DNA from: Treponema sp. | Lineage (GTDB): Bacteria > Spirochaetota > Spirochaetia > Treponematales > Treponemataceae | Length of the DNA: 64,000 bases | Assembly (NCBI GenBank): GCA_016294035.1 | Contig: JAEDCT010000003.1 | Location: 83,104-147,103, forward strand | Reading direction: 5' to 3' | In this document: in pieces, positions 33,389 to 42,387 of the stretch | How positions within the stretch are numbered: the stretch's first letter is position 1 | Layout of the letters: each line of letters opens with the position of its first letter | Notes under the pieces: generated by a model | Databases searched by the model: none | The model's input: only the letters and a program-made list of their open reading frames with translations | Told to the model about the DNA's origin: nothing | Position numbers and translations under genes: made by a program

Positions 33389-34140
33389 TATTTTGTTACC
33401 TTCTTTGCTGTTGTCTTCTTTGCAGCTGTTGTCTTCTTTGCTGCTGGTTTTGCTGCAGTCTTTTTTGCAGGAGCTTCCTTGGCAGATTTACTTTCTTCTG
33501 CAACTTCTGAAGTTTTTTCATCAGAAATCAGTGCAGCTGCATTCTTCATGAGTTCTGCAGTCTTTGGATTAAGATAAGCACTGAACAATGAAGCAACTTC
33601 ATCTGCACTAAAGTCGTAGAAAGCCTCACCCTTCTTTGTACCGATTCTGAATCCAGCTGTCATAGAAGAATCACTTTTAACTTCAAGACCCTTTCCAAAC
33701 TTAGTCTTGAGAGCTGACTTAACAGAAGCCTCAAGAGCCTTCAAGTCCTTTGCAGGAAGAAGTACAGAAACATCAGTTGCATCTGCTTTTGCTGCCCATG
33801 CCTTTACTGTATCTGGAATGAGTTTCTTGAGCATGGCTGCATCCATTGCTTTTTCTGTCTCTCCAGCAACCAAAGCAGAAATTTCTCTTGCAATTCCGTC
33901 ACGGAAAGAAATTATCAAGTTGCGACCTGCCTGTGTAATGGCATCTTCACTTGCCTTTTCCATGCGTTCTGTCTCTGCCTTTGCAGACTTAACAATACTA
34001 TCTGCCTTAGCTTCTGCATCGCTGATGATTGATGCAGCCTTCTTTTCAGCATCTGCAATAATCTTTGCAGCAGATGTTTCAGCACTGGCCACACCGTCTT
34101 TCTTGATCTTGGAGATCAATTCTTGTAACTGAACGTCCAT
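33388..34140 (-). CDS. atpE: V/A-type ATPase peripheral-stalk subunit E with Ala/Lys-rich tail
   Basis: A 250-aa peripheral-stalk subunit. The N-terminal helix (about 1-100) is rich in A, E and K (AAKIIADAEKKAASIISDAEAKADSIVKSAK), as in subunit E coiled coils. The globular part spans about 100-205. The C-terminal 40 residues (AKEAPAKKTAAKPAAKKTTA and onward) form a histone H1-like Ala/Lys/Pro tail, which is unusual in this family; members are usually near 200 aa. The ATG at 34140 has GAGG five bases upstream. It is the first gene of the operon. Confidence 0.88.
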   Translation of the reverse strand: MDVQLQELISKIKKDGVASAETSAAKIIADAEKKAASIISDAEAKADSIVKSAKAETERMEKASEDAITQAGRNLIISFRDGIAREISALVAGETEKAMDAAMLKKLIPDTVKAWAAKADATDVSVLLPAKDLKALEASVKSALKTKFGKGLEVKSDSSMTAGFRIGTKKGEAFYDFSADEVASLFSAYLNPKTAELMKNAAALISDEKTSEVAEESKSAKEAPAKKTAAKPAAKKTTAAKKTTAKKVTK

Positions 34141-34235
34141 CACAACCTCTCTTTATATTGTTATTCAAATTTTACAGAAAATACATTCCGCATAAATTAC
34201 AAAATCAATACCGGGATTCCCATTCGAAAACAACA

Positions 34236-35279
34236 TCAGAACCCGAACTTATAAACAGTAACCTCATGATATGGTTTCTCAGGTGTTACTATGCATGATG
34301 GGAAAGACTCCTGATTTGGCGTGTCAGGGAAACTCTCAGTCTCAAGACACACAGCACCATGCTTCTTGTGAGCATATCCATTCTTTCCAAGGGAACCTTC
34401 AATCCAGTTTGCCGTATAAACCTGACATCCAGGAAGTGTTGTTGAAACAGTCATGGATCTTCCGCTTTCAGGATCCCTCAGCACTGCAAATTTTCTCAGG
34501 CTGCCGTCAAATCCATCAACTGCATAGGCATGATCATATCCATATCCACAGTCACCAATATCTTTTCCAAGAAGCTTTGGCTTTCGGAAATCAAAAGCAG
34601 GATTCTCGGAAACTTCAAGCATTTTTCCTGTAGGAATAAGTTTCTCACTGACCTCAACAAATCTTGAGCAGTCAAGCTGAAGTTCCTGATCATAGATAAG
34701 GCCACCCTTATACCCCTTGAGGTTAAAATAAGCATGATTTGTCAGATTTACCGGAGTAGCCTTGTCAGTTTCTGCAAAATATTCACATGTAAGTTCATTG
34801 TCCTGAGTAAGTGAGTAAACAACACGAACATTAAGATTGCCAGGCATTCCCTGCTCACCATCAGGGCTCAGTCTGGAAAATTCAATTCCCATGCCATTCT
34901 TTGTCTTGATTTTTCTTGCATTCCACAGCTTTTTCTCATAGCGGTCAAAGCCACCATGAAGACAGTTTCCGCTGTCATTGTTGTCAAGCTTATACTCAAC
35001 GCCGTTAAGTGTGAATGATGCATTTCCGATTCTGTTTGCAAATCTTCCAACAACAGTTCCAAAACTCAAATCATCACGGCAATATCCTTCAAGAGTTGAA
35101 CAACCAAGAACACAATCAATCATTTTTCCATCAGAAGAAGGAATGAGGATGCTTGTAATGGTACAACCATAATTGGTTGCAGAAAAGCTCATTTTTCCGT
35201 TGGATATTGTATATAGACTAACTCTCGACCCATCATAAAGGGTTCCAAAAAAAACTTCAGTAAATTTAAAATTTCTCAT
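34236..35279 (-). CDS. galM: Aldose 1-epimerase (galactose mutarotase)
   Basis: Interconverts alpha and beta anomers of aldohexoses such as galactose before phosphorylation. The 347-aa sequence contains NYGCTITSILIP, GRFANRIGNASFTLNGVEYKL, LHGG, and the catalytic-site segments VNLTNHAYFNLKG and, toward the C-terminus, LETESFPDTPNQESFP. The catalytic histidines are in LHGG and NLTNHAYFN, and the general base is the glutamate in CLETESFP. The ATG at 35279 is used rather than the TTG at 35285. No other Leloir-pathway gene is nearby, and it is probably transcribed separately from the V-ATPase operon. Confidence 0.92.
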   Translation of the reverse strand: MRNFKFTEVFFGTLYDGSRVSLYTISNGKMSFSATNYGCTITSILIPSSDGKMIDCVLGCSTLEGYCRDDLSFGTVVGRFANRIGNASFTLNGVEYKLDNNDSGNCLHGGFDRYEKKLWNARKIKTKNGMGIEFSRLSPDGEQGMPGNLNVRVVYSLTQDNELTCEYFAETDKATPVNLTNHAYFNLKGYKGGLIYDQELQLDCSRFVEVSEKLIPTGKMLEVSENPAFDFRKPKLLGKDIGDCGYGYDHAYAVDGFDGSLRKFAVLRDPESGRSMTVSTTLPGCQVYTANWIEGSLGKNGYAHKKHGAVCLETESFPDTPNQESFPSCIVTPEKPYHEVTVYKFGF

Positions 35280-35357
35280 AACCAACTAATTATAATTCTA
35301 AAAAAACTAAAATTCAAGAAAAATTAACGAAGTTTAAAAATCATCCGATAATAATGG

Positions 35358-36038
35358 CTAAAACTGAATTGCAAGCTCAATTTCCTGAACTGTTCTTCCT
35401 GTTTTAGTGGAAATCTCATCAGGAGTCATGCCCTGCTCAACCATTTTCTTTACCGCAGAATTAAAATCCTCTTCAACTCCAATTGGATTTTCTGAAAGAT
35501 AGACACTTGGAGTCATAACAGGAATTCTGTGGAGCGAAGCTGTACTTTCATAATCCCCCGCTTCAGTTTTATTTGGCAAATTAAGCTCATTAACAGCCTT
35601 GTCTGTGAGAAACAAATCTCCCTGCCCTTTTGAATCAACGCCATACCTTCCGGCAAAAGTTGCATTATTCTTGTTCTTTCCACCCAAACTGCGTGACTTT
35701 CCTTCCCTGGAGCTCTTCTTCCCTGTTTCAGAAAGCTCAGCCATGTGTTCACGGAAACTGGCTGATTTCTGCATCAATGTCATTTCATTTCTAAGTAAAA
35801 GGATTTTTCGCTCTGCCTCTGCAGTAACAGCCCTGATTTCCTGAATTTTGTTGTCGAGATTCTGCTTGTTTATGTCAGCATTTGCATTTACCGAGCGAAT
35901 GATATTGTCAACCTGATTTCTGGTTTTGCGGATGATATCATCTGTAGAGAAATATGTCTTAAATTTAGCAAGGAAAATAAGCCATAAAATAAGATTGAGA
36001 ACAATCAGAAGAATGGCAGTAATGACAACAAAACTCAC
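35358..36038 (-). CDS. Membrane-anchored coiled-coil hypothetical protein
   Basis: I do not recognise this 226-aa protein by name. An N-terminal membrane helix spans residues 4-27. A coiled-coil stretch follows at about 35-100 (KTRNQVDNIIRSVNANADINKQNLDNKIQEIRAVTAEAERKILLL). A low-complexity linker leads to a C-terminal helical unit, MVEQGMTPDEISTKTGRTVQEIELAIQF, resembling a helix-turn-helix. It starts at GTG with GGGG seven bases upstream and is 3 bp from the preceding gene. It is the last gene of the sigma-28/fapA unit, so a motility link is inferred. Confidence 0.65.
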   Translation of the reverse strand: MSFVVITAILLIVLNLILWLIFLAKFKTYFSTDDIIRKTRNQVDNIIRSVNANADINKQNLDNKIQEIRAVTAEAERKILLLRNEMTLMQKSASFREHMAELSETGKKSSREGKSRSLGGKNKNNATFAGRYGVDSKGQGDLFLTDKAVNELNLPNKTEAGDYESTASLHRIPVMTPSVYLSENPIGVEEDFNSAVKKMVEQGMTPDEISTKTGRTVQEIELAIQF

Positions 36039-36041
36039 TTT

Positions 36042-36383
36042 CTACCCCATAATATCAATATGGCATCCTGAATCATTGAACTTCTCGACAATTTTTGAAC
36101 CGGCTTCTTCCTCACCCTGATTCTTTTCCTTTCTCTGACCACCGGAAAAACCACCAGCGTCATAAGAGCCAGAACCAGAAACATCAGATTTTATTTTAGA
36201 TGAATCAGCCTTGTCCTTAGCTGCCTTCTGAACAGCAGAATTTTTTTCATAATCCAAATTGGCAGCACGTTCCAGATTCTCTCTGTTTGCCTGATGCGCA
36301 GTCTGCACCTGAGATGCATTTATCTGGCCAATCTTGTCCATCTGAGAATAAATGGTAGACAGGTCAATTGGATGAATAGCCAT
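36042..36383 (-). CDS. Small hypothetical protein after fapA
   Basis: A 113-aa protein with no recognised domain. The N-terminal half is helical (IDLSTIYSQMDKIGQINASQVQTAHQANRENLERAAN) and the middle is Gly/Ser-rich and probably disordered (DVSGSGSYDAGGFSGGQRK). No signal peptide is present. Its ATG lies inside the 3' end of fapA, overlapping by 20 bp, with GGAG seven bases upstream. The tight overlap argues for a real, coupled gene in the sigma-28/fapA unit. Confidence 0.65.
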   Translation of the reverse strand: MAIHPIDLSTIYSQMDKIGQINASQVQTAHQANRENLERAANLDYEKNSAVQKAAKDKADSSKIKSDVSGSGSYDAGGFSGGQRKEKNQGEEEAGSKIVEKFNDSGCHIDIMG

Positions 36384-38337
36384 CGGGTGCTCCTACGTCC
36401 TCCGTTACCTGGGTTGCATCGTATTTGCCTCTCTTTACGAAGCCATTGTCATAGAAGAAAGTAACAGACTTACAGTCAGTTGTAACAGTGTCCTTTTCAT
36501 CGCGGACATAAACAATCGTTCCGCCATAAACTGTACCGCTGGCATTGACACATCCAACAGCCTTGAGTTCTCTAAGCCGTTCCTGAATCTCATTGATTTC
36601 ATCTGCCATCTTTTCACTTGATTCAACAAGCTCAGAACGTTCATTTCTATACTTGGCAAGAGCCTCTTCCTTTTCCTTAGGCAAAGACCTTCGAACTTTC
36701 TTCTGGTTTTCAAGGGTAGAAATATTCATTTCAATTTCTTCAAGCTGCTTTGTAAGTGCACTCTGCATCTCCTGAAGTTCATCAAGACGCTGTTTCTTTT
36801 CCGGATCATATCCAACCTGAAGAATGGTTTCAATGCTTCCGCTTGTGGAACCAATATTCTTTGCAGTAATTTCCTCTGTGGCAAAAAGCTTTCCACCAAT
36901 AATCTGGGCACGCTTACCCTTGAGGAGGATTTTCTTCATGGCAGTAACATTGCTGTTCATGATATTATCATTTACAACGACATGCTCACCAACCTTAACG
37001 GTAACATTCTGCAGGAATCGGGCCCACAAAGTCTTTGGGGTAGAAATATATCCCTCATCACGCCCCATGACACCCTGAGAAATAACAATGTCACCTTCTG
37101 CCTCAATGCGGCAATTACCAACAGAACCATAGATTTCAACATTGCCGGATGCCTTGATGTTGAAACCATCCTCAACGTTACCACGACAAATTACAGTTCC
37201 CATGTATGTAATGTTACCAGTCTTAATGTTAACTCCTGGTACTTCATATACTTCTTCTACGCAGATTTTTCCACCAACAAGCATGACATGTCCGCTTTTT
37301 TCTGCAACGACAGTCCTTCCATCCTTGTCGACCTTGGTGTTCTGTCCAAGAGGAATAGCAATATCCTTTCCGTTCTTTGCCTCAAGCAAGCGCCCCATAA
37401 TAGTCTTACCAACCTTACCTCTCTGAGCCAGATGCTTAACGGCAAGAGGCTGTCCGGCAACGACATTCTGAATAAGGTTAAGTTCCTTGAAGTCAACCTG
37501 GCCATTCTCAGTTTCCTTGAGCTTAAGTTTTGTACTGTCAGTCTCAAACATGTATTCAATACATGCATCAGCTCCATGAACAGGCTGAATTGCTGCAGCA
37601 ACTTCATACGGCATGTCATATACAGGATTATCAACAAATTCAATTATTTTATCTTCAAGAATACCTGCAACAACGCCCTGAGTTTTTATTGTATTAATGA
37701 TTTTTTCTTCAGACAGCTCAGAGCCACCTTGGGATGGACGAGAAACAGTAATAGTTGCAGACATTTCATCCTTGGAAATATCTACAGCAAGAATTGCATC
37801 GCCGGCATTAACATGATTGTAGTCGCCGACTTCAACATACTGCCCATTGGTACCCTCAACAGCAAGCTTTGCAAGCAAATCCTCATCAAGAGAAAGATTA
37901 TCCGGACGTCTGGCAGTATTAATAAGATCGTTGACATCAACAGGCTTTCCATCTCCAACAGGAAGAAGAACTTTGACAAAAATATGAGCTCCAAATCTGT
38001 GGATATAGAACAGGCCGTCTCTTGAAACCTGCTTTTCTTCTCCAACCTCGCCATTTTCTGCGGCAAGCTGCTCTTCCATGATTTTCTTTTTCTGCTGAAG
38101 AATTGATGAGCTTTCATAGGCACGAATTTTCCACGGCTTTTTCATGAGACCCATGATTCCACCACAACCGCGCTCAATTACCTCATATTCAAGATTCTTT
38201 ATTTTAGTTTCAAGCTGAACGGCAGCATCTGCAAGACATTCATCAACAGTGTCTGCACAAACAACAACTGTATGGATTTCCTTATCAATGGAAAGCTGCT
38301 TCTCCATTTCAAGGCGAAGTTTTTCAAGAGTAACCAT
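36364..38337 (-). CDS. FapA-family (DUF342) protein with Jag-N-like start
   Basis: A 657-aa cytoplasmic protein of the flagellar assembly protein A (DUF342) family. The N-terminal about 60 residues (ETKIKNLEYEVIERGCGGIMGLMKKPWKIRAY) resemble the Jag/KhpB N-terminal fold. The middle (about 110-300) and a beta-helix-like section (about 330-490; GNVEDGFNIKASGNVEIYGSV) form the DUF342 core. A coiled coil lies at about 500-600 (LDELQEMQSALTKQLEEIEMNISTLENQKKVR). FapA homologues affect polar flagellar placement in some bacteria; here it follows the sigma-28 gene by 14 bp. The long antisense open frame is a shadow. Confidence 0.82.
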   Translation of the reverse strand: MVTLEKLRLEMEKQLSIDKEIHTVVVCADTVDECLADAAVQLETKIKNLEYEVIERGCGGIMGLMKKPWKIRAYESSSILQQKKKIMEEQLAAENGEVGEEKQVSRDGLFYIHRFGAHIFVKVLLPVGDGKPVDVNDLINTARRPDNLSLDEDLLAKLAVEGTNGQYVEVGDYNHVNAGDAILAVDISKDEMSATITVSRPSQGGSELSEEKIINTIKTQGVVAGILEDKIIEFVDNPVYDMPYEVAAAIQPVHGADACIEYMFETDSTKLKLKETENGQVDFKELNLIQNVVAGQPLAVKHLAQRGKVGKTIMGRLLEAKNGKDIAIPLGQNTKVDKDGRTVVAEKSGHVMLVGGKICVEEVYEVPGVNIKTGNITYMGTVICRGNVEDGFNIKASGNVEIYGSVGNCRIEAEGDIVISQGVMGRDEGYISTPKTLWARFLQNVTVKVGEHVVVNDNIMNSNVTAMKKILLKGKRAQIIGGKLFATEEITAKNIGSTSGSIETILQVGYDPEKKQRLDELQEMQSALTKQLEEIEMNISTLENQKKVRRSLPKEKEEALAKYRNERSELVESSEKMADEINEIQERLRELKAVGCVNASGTVYGGTIVYVRDEKDTVTTDCKSVTFFYDNGFVKRGKYDATQVTEDVGAPDGYSSN

Positions 38338-38351
38338 GGCATTGTCCTCTC

Positions 38352-39140
38352 TCAGAAAATACCCTTTCGGACACTTGTAAGCTTGGCACGAAGACGAAGG
38401 TTAGCCTTTGCGTGAAGCTGACTGATGCGGCTCTCACTAACATTCAAGACCTGACCAATTTCCCTGAAGGAAAGATCCTCGTGATAATAGAGAACGATAA
38501 CCATCTTTTCGTTTTTCGGAAGTTCCTGAATTGCCTGAATAATAACCCGCCTGACTTCCTCGCGCTCAACAATCACATCAGGATTGAGAGAGTTAGGAGC
38601 CTCAATGCTGTCTCCAATGGAAAGATGCTCGCTGTCATCCCCAGAATACCAGACATCATTAAGAGAAAGCACGCTTGTGCCGCTAATCTTCATTATTGTT
38701 GACTGATACTCAGACTCTGTCATGCCCATTGCCTTTGCAATTTCAGAATCACTTGCAGTTCGACCCAGCTTAGCCTCAAGCTCAACAATAGTATCTTCAA
38801 TTTCACGGGATTTCTGTCTTACGGATCTAGGAACCCAATCCAGCTCACGAAGCTCGTCAAAAATAGCTCCACGGATACGGGTTGTAGCATAAGTCTTGAA
38901 TTTAACGCCCTTATCAACATCAAATTTATTTATTGCATCAAGAAGTCCAAACTGGCCAAAACCAACAAGATCATCAAACTCAACGCTTTCTGGCATTCCA
39001 GTGGAAACACGTCCTGCGACCCACTTTACCAAAGGCATATATTGACGAATGAGTTTATCCCTTATTTGTACGGATTTAGTTTTCTTGTATTCGTGCCAAA
39101 GCTCGATTTCTTCGTTTTCATCTAATTCTGAAACTGCCAT
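38352..39140 (-). CDS. fliA: Flagellar sigma-28 factor (FliA/WhiG)
   Basis: A 262-aa sigma factor directing RNA polymerase to late flagellar promoters. Region 2 is RDKLIRQYMPLVKWVAGRV plus FDDLVGFGQFGLLDAINKFD and YATTRIRGAIFDELRELDWVPRSVRQK, the hallmark of FliA/WhiG. Region 4 is LPKNEKMVIVLYYHEDLSFREIGQVLNVSESRISQLHAKA. Promoters fitting its consensus lie ahead of flgF (13876) and flbB (60712). It belongs to a short unit with a membrane protein gene upstream and fapA downstream. Confidence 0.95.
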   Translation of the reverse strand: MAVSELDENEEIELWHEYKKTKSVQIRDKLIRQYMPLVKWVAGRVSTGMPESVEFDDLVGFGQFGLLDAINKFDVDKGVKFKTYATTRIRGAIFDELRELDWVPRSVRQKSREIEDTIVELEAKLGRTASDSEIAKAMGMTESEYQSTIMKISGTSVLSLNDVWYSGDDSEHLSIGDSIEAPNSLNPDVIVEREEVRRVIIQAIQELPKNEKMVIVLYYHEDLSFREIGQVLNVSESRISQLHAKANLRLRAKLTSVRKGIF

Positions 39141-39168
39141 TATCCCACACCCTGTAATTTATCCCTAA

Positions 39169-39960
39169 TTACTCGTCTTTCTTTAATATTGTACGAATCG
39201 CACTAGCTATAATCTTTGTATCCTGCTTGACAACATCAGAACTGTCTACCAAAGGAGACGGAGCAGAAACACTCTGTCCCTCGCGGGCAAATTCCGAATT
39301 ATCAATAACTTCTGGTTCACTAGCAGAGCCTGAATCATCTGAAATTCCACCAATATCCGGAAGAGAATCAATTTCTCTCATACTGGCCTCTCTCTCAGCC
39401 GCAGCCTGTGCCTTTCGTGATGTAGAAGCAGGTTCTGGAGTTGAATTAACCGGAGTAACATTCTCAATCTTCTGACCAAGCTGAACCGGTTTGAATTCAC
39501 TCTTCTCTGCCACTGGAGCATCTGGAGCCGAAACAGAATTCTGAACCGGAGCCGCACCTGCAGTTACAGCAGGCTCAGAAGAAACTACCGGAGAATCCTC
39601 AATAACAGGAGGCTTTCCATATGGAACAGAACCAGAAGCATTTGCTGAAACGGCAAAAGAAGGAGCCTGATCATCTTCCGTAAGGTTCTCATCATCAATA
39701 GTAATGTCCACAAGGGAACCTGAATGTCCTGCAGATTTCTGAGCAGGCTTCTTTTCCTCAAGAGAATCAGAACCCTGAGCATCATCAAGGAACTGAGCAT
39801 AGACAAACTCGATGGCAAAATCCAATGCTGCAAACACAAGGGCAAATATGCAGCCCCTCAACAGAGCAACACCAAATTTATGAGTTGATACGACGCAAAT
39901 CAAAAAAGAAAGTACAAATCCCACGGCAGCAGATGTTGCAAGATTTTTGGGATTAAACAT
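39169..39960 (-). CDS. Membrane protein with long acidic disordered tail
   Basis: A 263-aa protein in the position of T. pallidum TP0712, between flhG and the sigma-28 gene. Two membrane helices lie at about 10-28 and 33-55 (SAAVGFVLSFLICVV, LLRGCIFALVFAALDFAIEF). The remaining about 200 residues are acidic, rich in Ser, Pro, Ala and Glu, and probably disordered (for example EDSPVVSSEPAVTAGAAPVQ), ending in a basic helix (IIASAIRTILKKDE). No known domain. A strong AAAGGAGGGG lies ahead of the ATG, and it starts a new transcription unit after the terminator at 40059. Confidence 0.7.
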   Translation of the reverse strand: MFNPKNLATSAAVGFVLSFLICVVSTHKFGVALLRGCIFALVFAALDFAIEFVYAQFLDDAQGSDSLEEKKPAQKSAGHSGSLVDITIDDENLTEDDQAPSFAVSANASGSVPYGKPPVIEDSPVVSSEPAVTAGAAPVQNSVSAPDAPVAEKSEFKPVQLGQKIENVTPVNSTPEPASTSRKAQAAAEREASMREIDSLPDIGGISDDSGSASEPEVIDNSEFAREGQSVSAPSPLVDSSDVVKQDTKIIASAIRTILKKDE

Positions 39961-39996
39961 GTACTACCCCTCCTTTTAAAATATGCTCTTCCTATT

Positions 39997-40025
39997 AGAT
40001 TAAGGCAAAAAACGTCTACCGTCAA
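39997..40025 (-). promoter_or_regulatory. Possible promoter of the sigma-28/fapA unit
   Basis: On the minus strand TTGACG (5 of 6), a 17-base spacer and TAATCT (3 of 6). It lies between the flhG terminator and the first gene of the unit. Confidence 0.4.
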
Positions 40026-40058
40026 GTAATTATTGAAACACCAATCCAAAAATATCCA

Positions 40059-40105
40059 TAAAAAAAATGAACTTTCTTTATCAGAACAAAGACAAAGAAA
40101 GTTCA
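40059..40105 (-). terminator. Intrinsic terminator after flhG
   Basis: TGAACTTTCTTT and AAAGAAAGTTCA make a perfect 12-bp stem; on the minus strand it is followed by seven T. It lies about 33 bp past the flhG stop and closes the motor/export operon. Confidence 0.88.
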
Positions 40106-40138
40106 TGCAAAACTCCATAAATTTTCCGGATGGAGGGA

Positions 40139-41008
40139 CTATTTTTTCTTTCCACCAAGGAATTTCTTGAGGAAGTTGGAAACTCCGGCATCGGAAGGAA
40201 CCTCAGTCTTTTCAATTCTGCCGACAATATGCTTGAGGCAAACAGCAGATTTGGATGTAGGACTTACGATCATGAAAGGTTTCTGCCTGATAACAGACGC
40301 CTGAACAGAAGGATCATCATATACAAAACCGATATATTCAACCTTATAATTCAGGAACTGACCTACAATATTAATGATGAGATCAGAAATTCTCTTTCCT
40401 TCATCAGCTGAATGAACCCTGTTTACCAGAAGCTTAAGATTTATCTGCCTGTGCAATAGTTCTGTCGTAATGATCTTGATTATACCATAAGCATCTGTAA
40501 TGGCTGTAGGCTCTGGAGTAGTCACTACATAAACTTCATCAGCTGCTGCAAGAAACTGAAGAACGTTATTTGTGATACCTGCACCAGTATCGATGATAAT
40601 AATATCTGCACTTGAGAGGGAGGAAAATTCAGTTGCAAAATAATCCAGCTCATCCTTTGAAAGGTTTGCAATCTTTGAAAATCCATTGGCACCAGCAATG
40701 AACTTGATTCCAAACTCAGTGTCAAGGATGATTTCCTTCATTGTCTTCTTTCTCTGGATTACATGCATCAAGTTAAATTGAGGCACAATATTGAGAAGAA
40801 TATTTACATTAGCCATTCCAAGGTCACCGTCAATAAGAATTACTTTCTTGCCCATCTGTGCATACGCAATTGCCATGTTGACTGCAATGTTGGTTTTTCC
40901 TACACCACCCTTACCACTTGTAATTGCAATGATTCTTGTATTATGCGATGACTTTTTCTTTATATCTTCATTCATGAAGGCTCTTAACTCTTTTGCCTGT
41001 TCTTCCAT
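40139..41008 (-). CDS. flhG: MinD-like flagellar number regulator FlhG
   Basis: A 289-aa MinD/ParA-type ATPase that sets flagellar number and placement with FlhF. The deviant Walker A is [16 protein letters not shown] near residues 31-46, Walker A-prime is [16 protein letters not shown], and Walker B is [17 protein letters not shown]. The membrane-binding C-terminal region is basic ([11 protein letters not shown]). It follows flhF by 23 bp, as in other spirochetes. It is the last gene of the motor/export operon. Confidence 0.94.
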   Translation of the reverse strand: MEEQAKELRAFMNEDIKKKSSHNTRIIAITSGKGGVGKTNIAVNMAIAYAQMGKKVILIDGDLGMANVNILLNIVPQFNLMHVIQRKKTMKEIILDTEFGIKFIAGANGFSKIANLSKDELDYFATEFSSLSSADIIIIDTGAGITNNVLQFLAAADEVYVVTTPEPTAITDAYGIIKIITTELLHRQINLKLLVNRVHSADEGKRISDLIINIVGQFLNYKVEYIGFVYDDPSVQASVIRQKPFMIVSPTSKSAVCLKHIVGRIEKTEVPSDAGVSNFLKKFLGGKKK

Positions 41009-41031
41009 AACTACCTTATCCGTTCTCCTTT

Positions 41032-42387
41032 TTATTCAGAAACCTCTAATTCTTTATCGGCACTTCCAAATTTTTTTTCAATAAAATGTGCATCAACATT
41101 AAAGCCCGTAAGCCTTTTCAGGAAAAATGCCTTGGATGCAGGTTGAATGGTTTTGAAAATTTCCTGTCCCGTTGCAACCCAGGAAACAGGCTTATTTCGT
41201 TCTGAAAGCACGCTGATAATTCTTCCGAATCGTTTTGTCTCGTCACACTTAGTAACAATGACACTCTTGAAATCGAAAGTTTCATAGTTACGGATAATAT
41301 TATCAAGATCCGAAGCAGAAACTCCGGCAACAACAGTCAAATAGATATGCTCATTGAAATTTTTCACATCAAGTATCTGACGCATTCTCAAAATGTGGTC
41401 AAAGTCATTTGGACTGTATCCGCTTGAGTCAACAAAAATATAGTCAGAATTAGGGGCATAGCTTGCAAAGAGCTTTTCCAGATCCTCAGAGTTTTCGGCC
41501 TTGTCAACACGAACCTTGATGATTTCAGCCCATCTTGAAAGCTGTTCCTGGGCAGCAATACGCATTGTATCAGTAGTAATCATGCGGATTCTTGGTTCCC
41601 ACTTGTACTTATCCTTGTTTCGTTTTGCATCAACTGCAATGGCAGAGGCAAGCTTGGCAACTGTCGTGGTTTTTCCGACACCAGTTGGTCCAATCAAAAC
41701 AATTATTCTTGGTGATTTTGTAAGCAATGTGTTGGCAACGGGAATGCTTTCACCAATCCACTGAAGAACACATTCCTGAACGTAGTTGAAATCATCAAGC
41801 AGATCAAGAGTAATTTCTGACTTAATTCTGGAAGTAATTTTCTTTATGTAGTTTCTTGTAAACTCATTGTCCTCAAGAATTTCCTCAATCTTGGTAATAT
41901 TCTTGTGATCAGGAGCAATGGACGTCTGTTCCTTGATAATCTCAAACTGAGTCTCAAGATTCTTCTTCATATCCTCAATCTGCTTTGACAATGCCCCGAT
42001 CTGAAGATTGCTTGTGACAGTTGGATTTGAACTCTGAAGTATTTTGTCCCTGTTTTCCACGAAGGAATTCTCACTTCTTGGCCTGACAGGAGCCCTTGGA
42101 TCAACTTTCTGATACGGAGAAGAAAACACTGGAGGAGCTGAATTTACTGAAAGCGAACTTGAAACGGGTGCTGAAGGAGAAGGCTGATACGCCTGGTTTG
42201 TTACCTGATATGTAGCCTCTATGAATTCCTTCTGGCCAAAGCCCCATATTCCCTTCTTGAACACTGTTCTGAAATTGATTATCTGAAAATTCTTGTTGTA
42301 ACGTTGAAAAAGCTTGTCCATGCATTCTTCGCGGTTTTTTCCAGTTATTGTAAAGCAGTTGGAATTTAATGAATTAAAATCAGCCAT
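41032..42387 (-). CDS. flhF: Flagellar SRP-like GTPase FlhF
   Basis: A 451-aa SRP54-type GTPase that positions the flagellar export apparatus at the pole. The variable N-terminal domain (about 1-100) ends in a proline/serine-rich stretch. The N domain is at about 150-215, and the G domain from about 230 contains G1 [45 protein letters not shown] and [11 protein letters not shown]. The usual D-T-A-G motif reads DSSGYS. It overlaps the flhA stop by 8 bp. Confidence 0.93.
   Translation of the reverse strand: MADFNSLNSNCFTITGKNREECMDKLFQRYNKNFQIINFRTVFKKGIWGFGQKEFIEATYQVTNQAYQPSPSAPVSSSLSVNSAPPVFSSPYQKVDPRAPVRPRSENSFVENRDKILQSSNPTVTSNLQIGALSKQIEDMKKNLETQFEIIKEQTSIAPDHKNITKIEEILEDNEFTRNYIKKITSRIKSEITLDLLDDFNYVQECVLQWIGESIPVANTLLTKSPRIIVLIGPTGVGKTTTVAKLASAIAVDAKRNKDKYKWEPRIRMITTDTMRIAAQEQLSRWAEIIKVRVDKAENSEDLEKLFASYAPNSDYIFVDSSGYSPNDFDHILRMRQILDVKNFNEHIYLTVVAGVSASDLDNIIRNYETFDFKSVIVTKCDETKRFGRIISVLSERNKPVSWVATGQEIFKTIQPASKAFFLKRLTGFNVDAHFIEKKFGSADKELEVSE

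Noticed and set aside
35335..35352. Plus-strand TCCGATAA with AAGTTT upstream, resembling a sigma-28 promoter
   Set aside because: Spacing is 8 rather than 11 bases and no plus-strand gene lies downstream.
36982..38025. A 347-codon plus-strand open frame
   Set aside because: It lies wholly antisense to the well-supported fapA gene, has no recognisable domain or good ribosome binding site, and its composition (Asn, Ser, Leu, Cys) is that of a codon-bias shadow.
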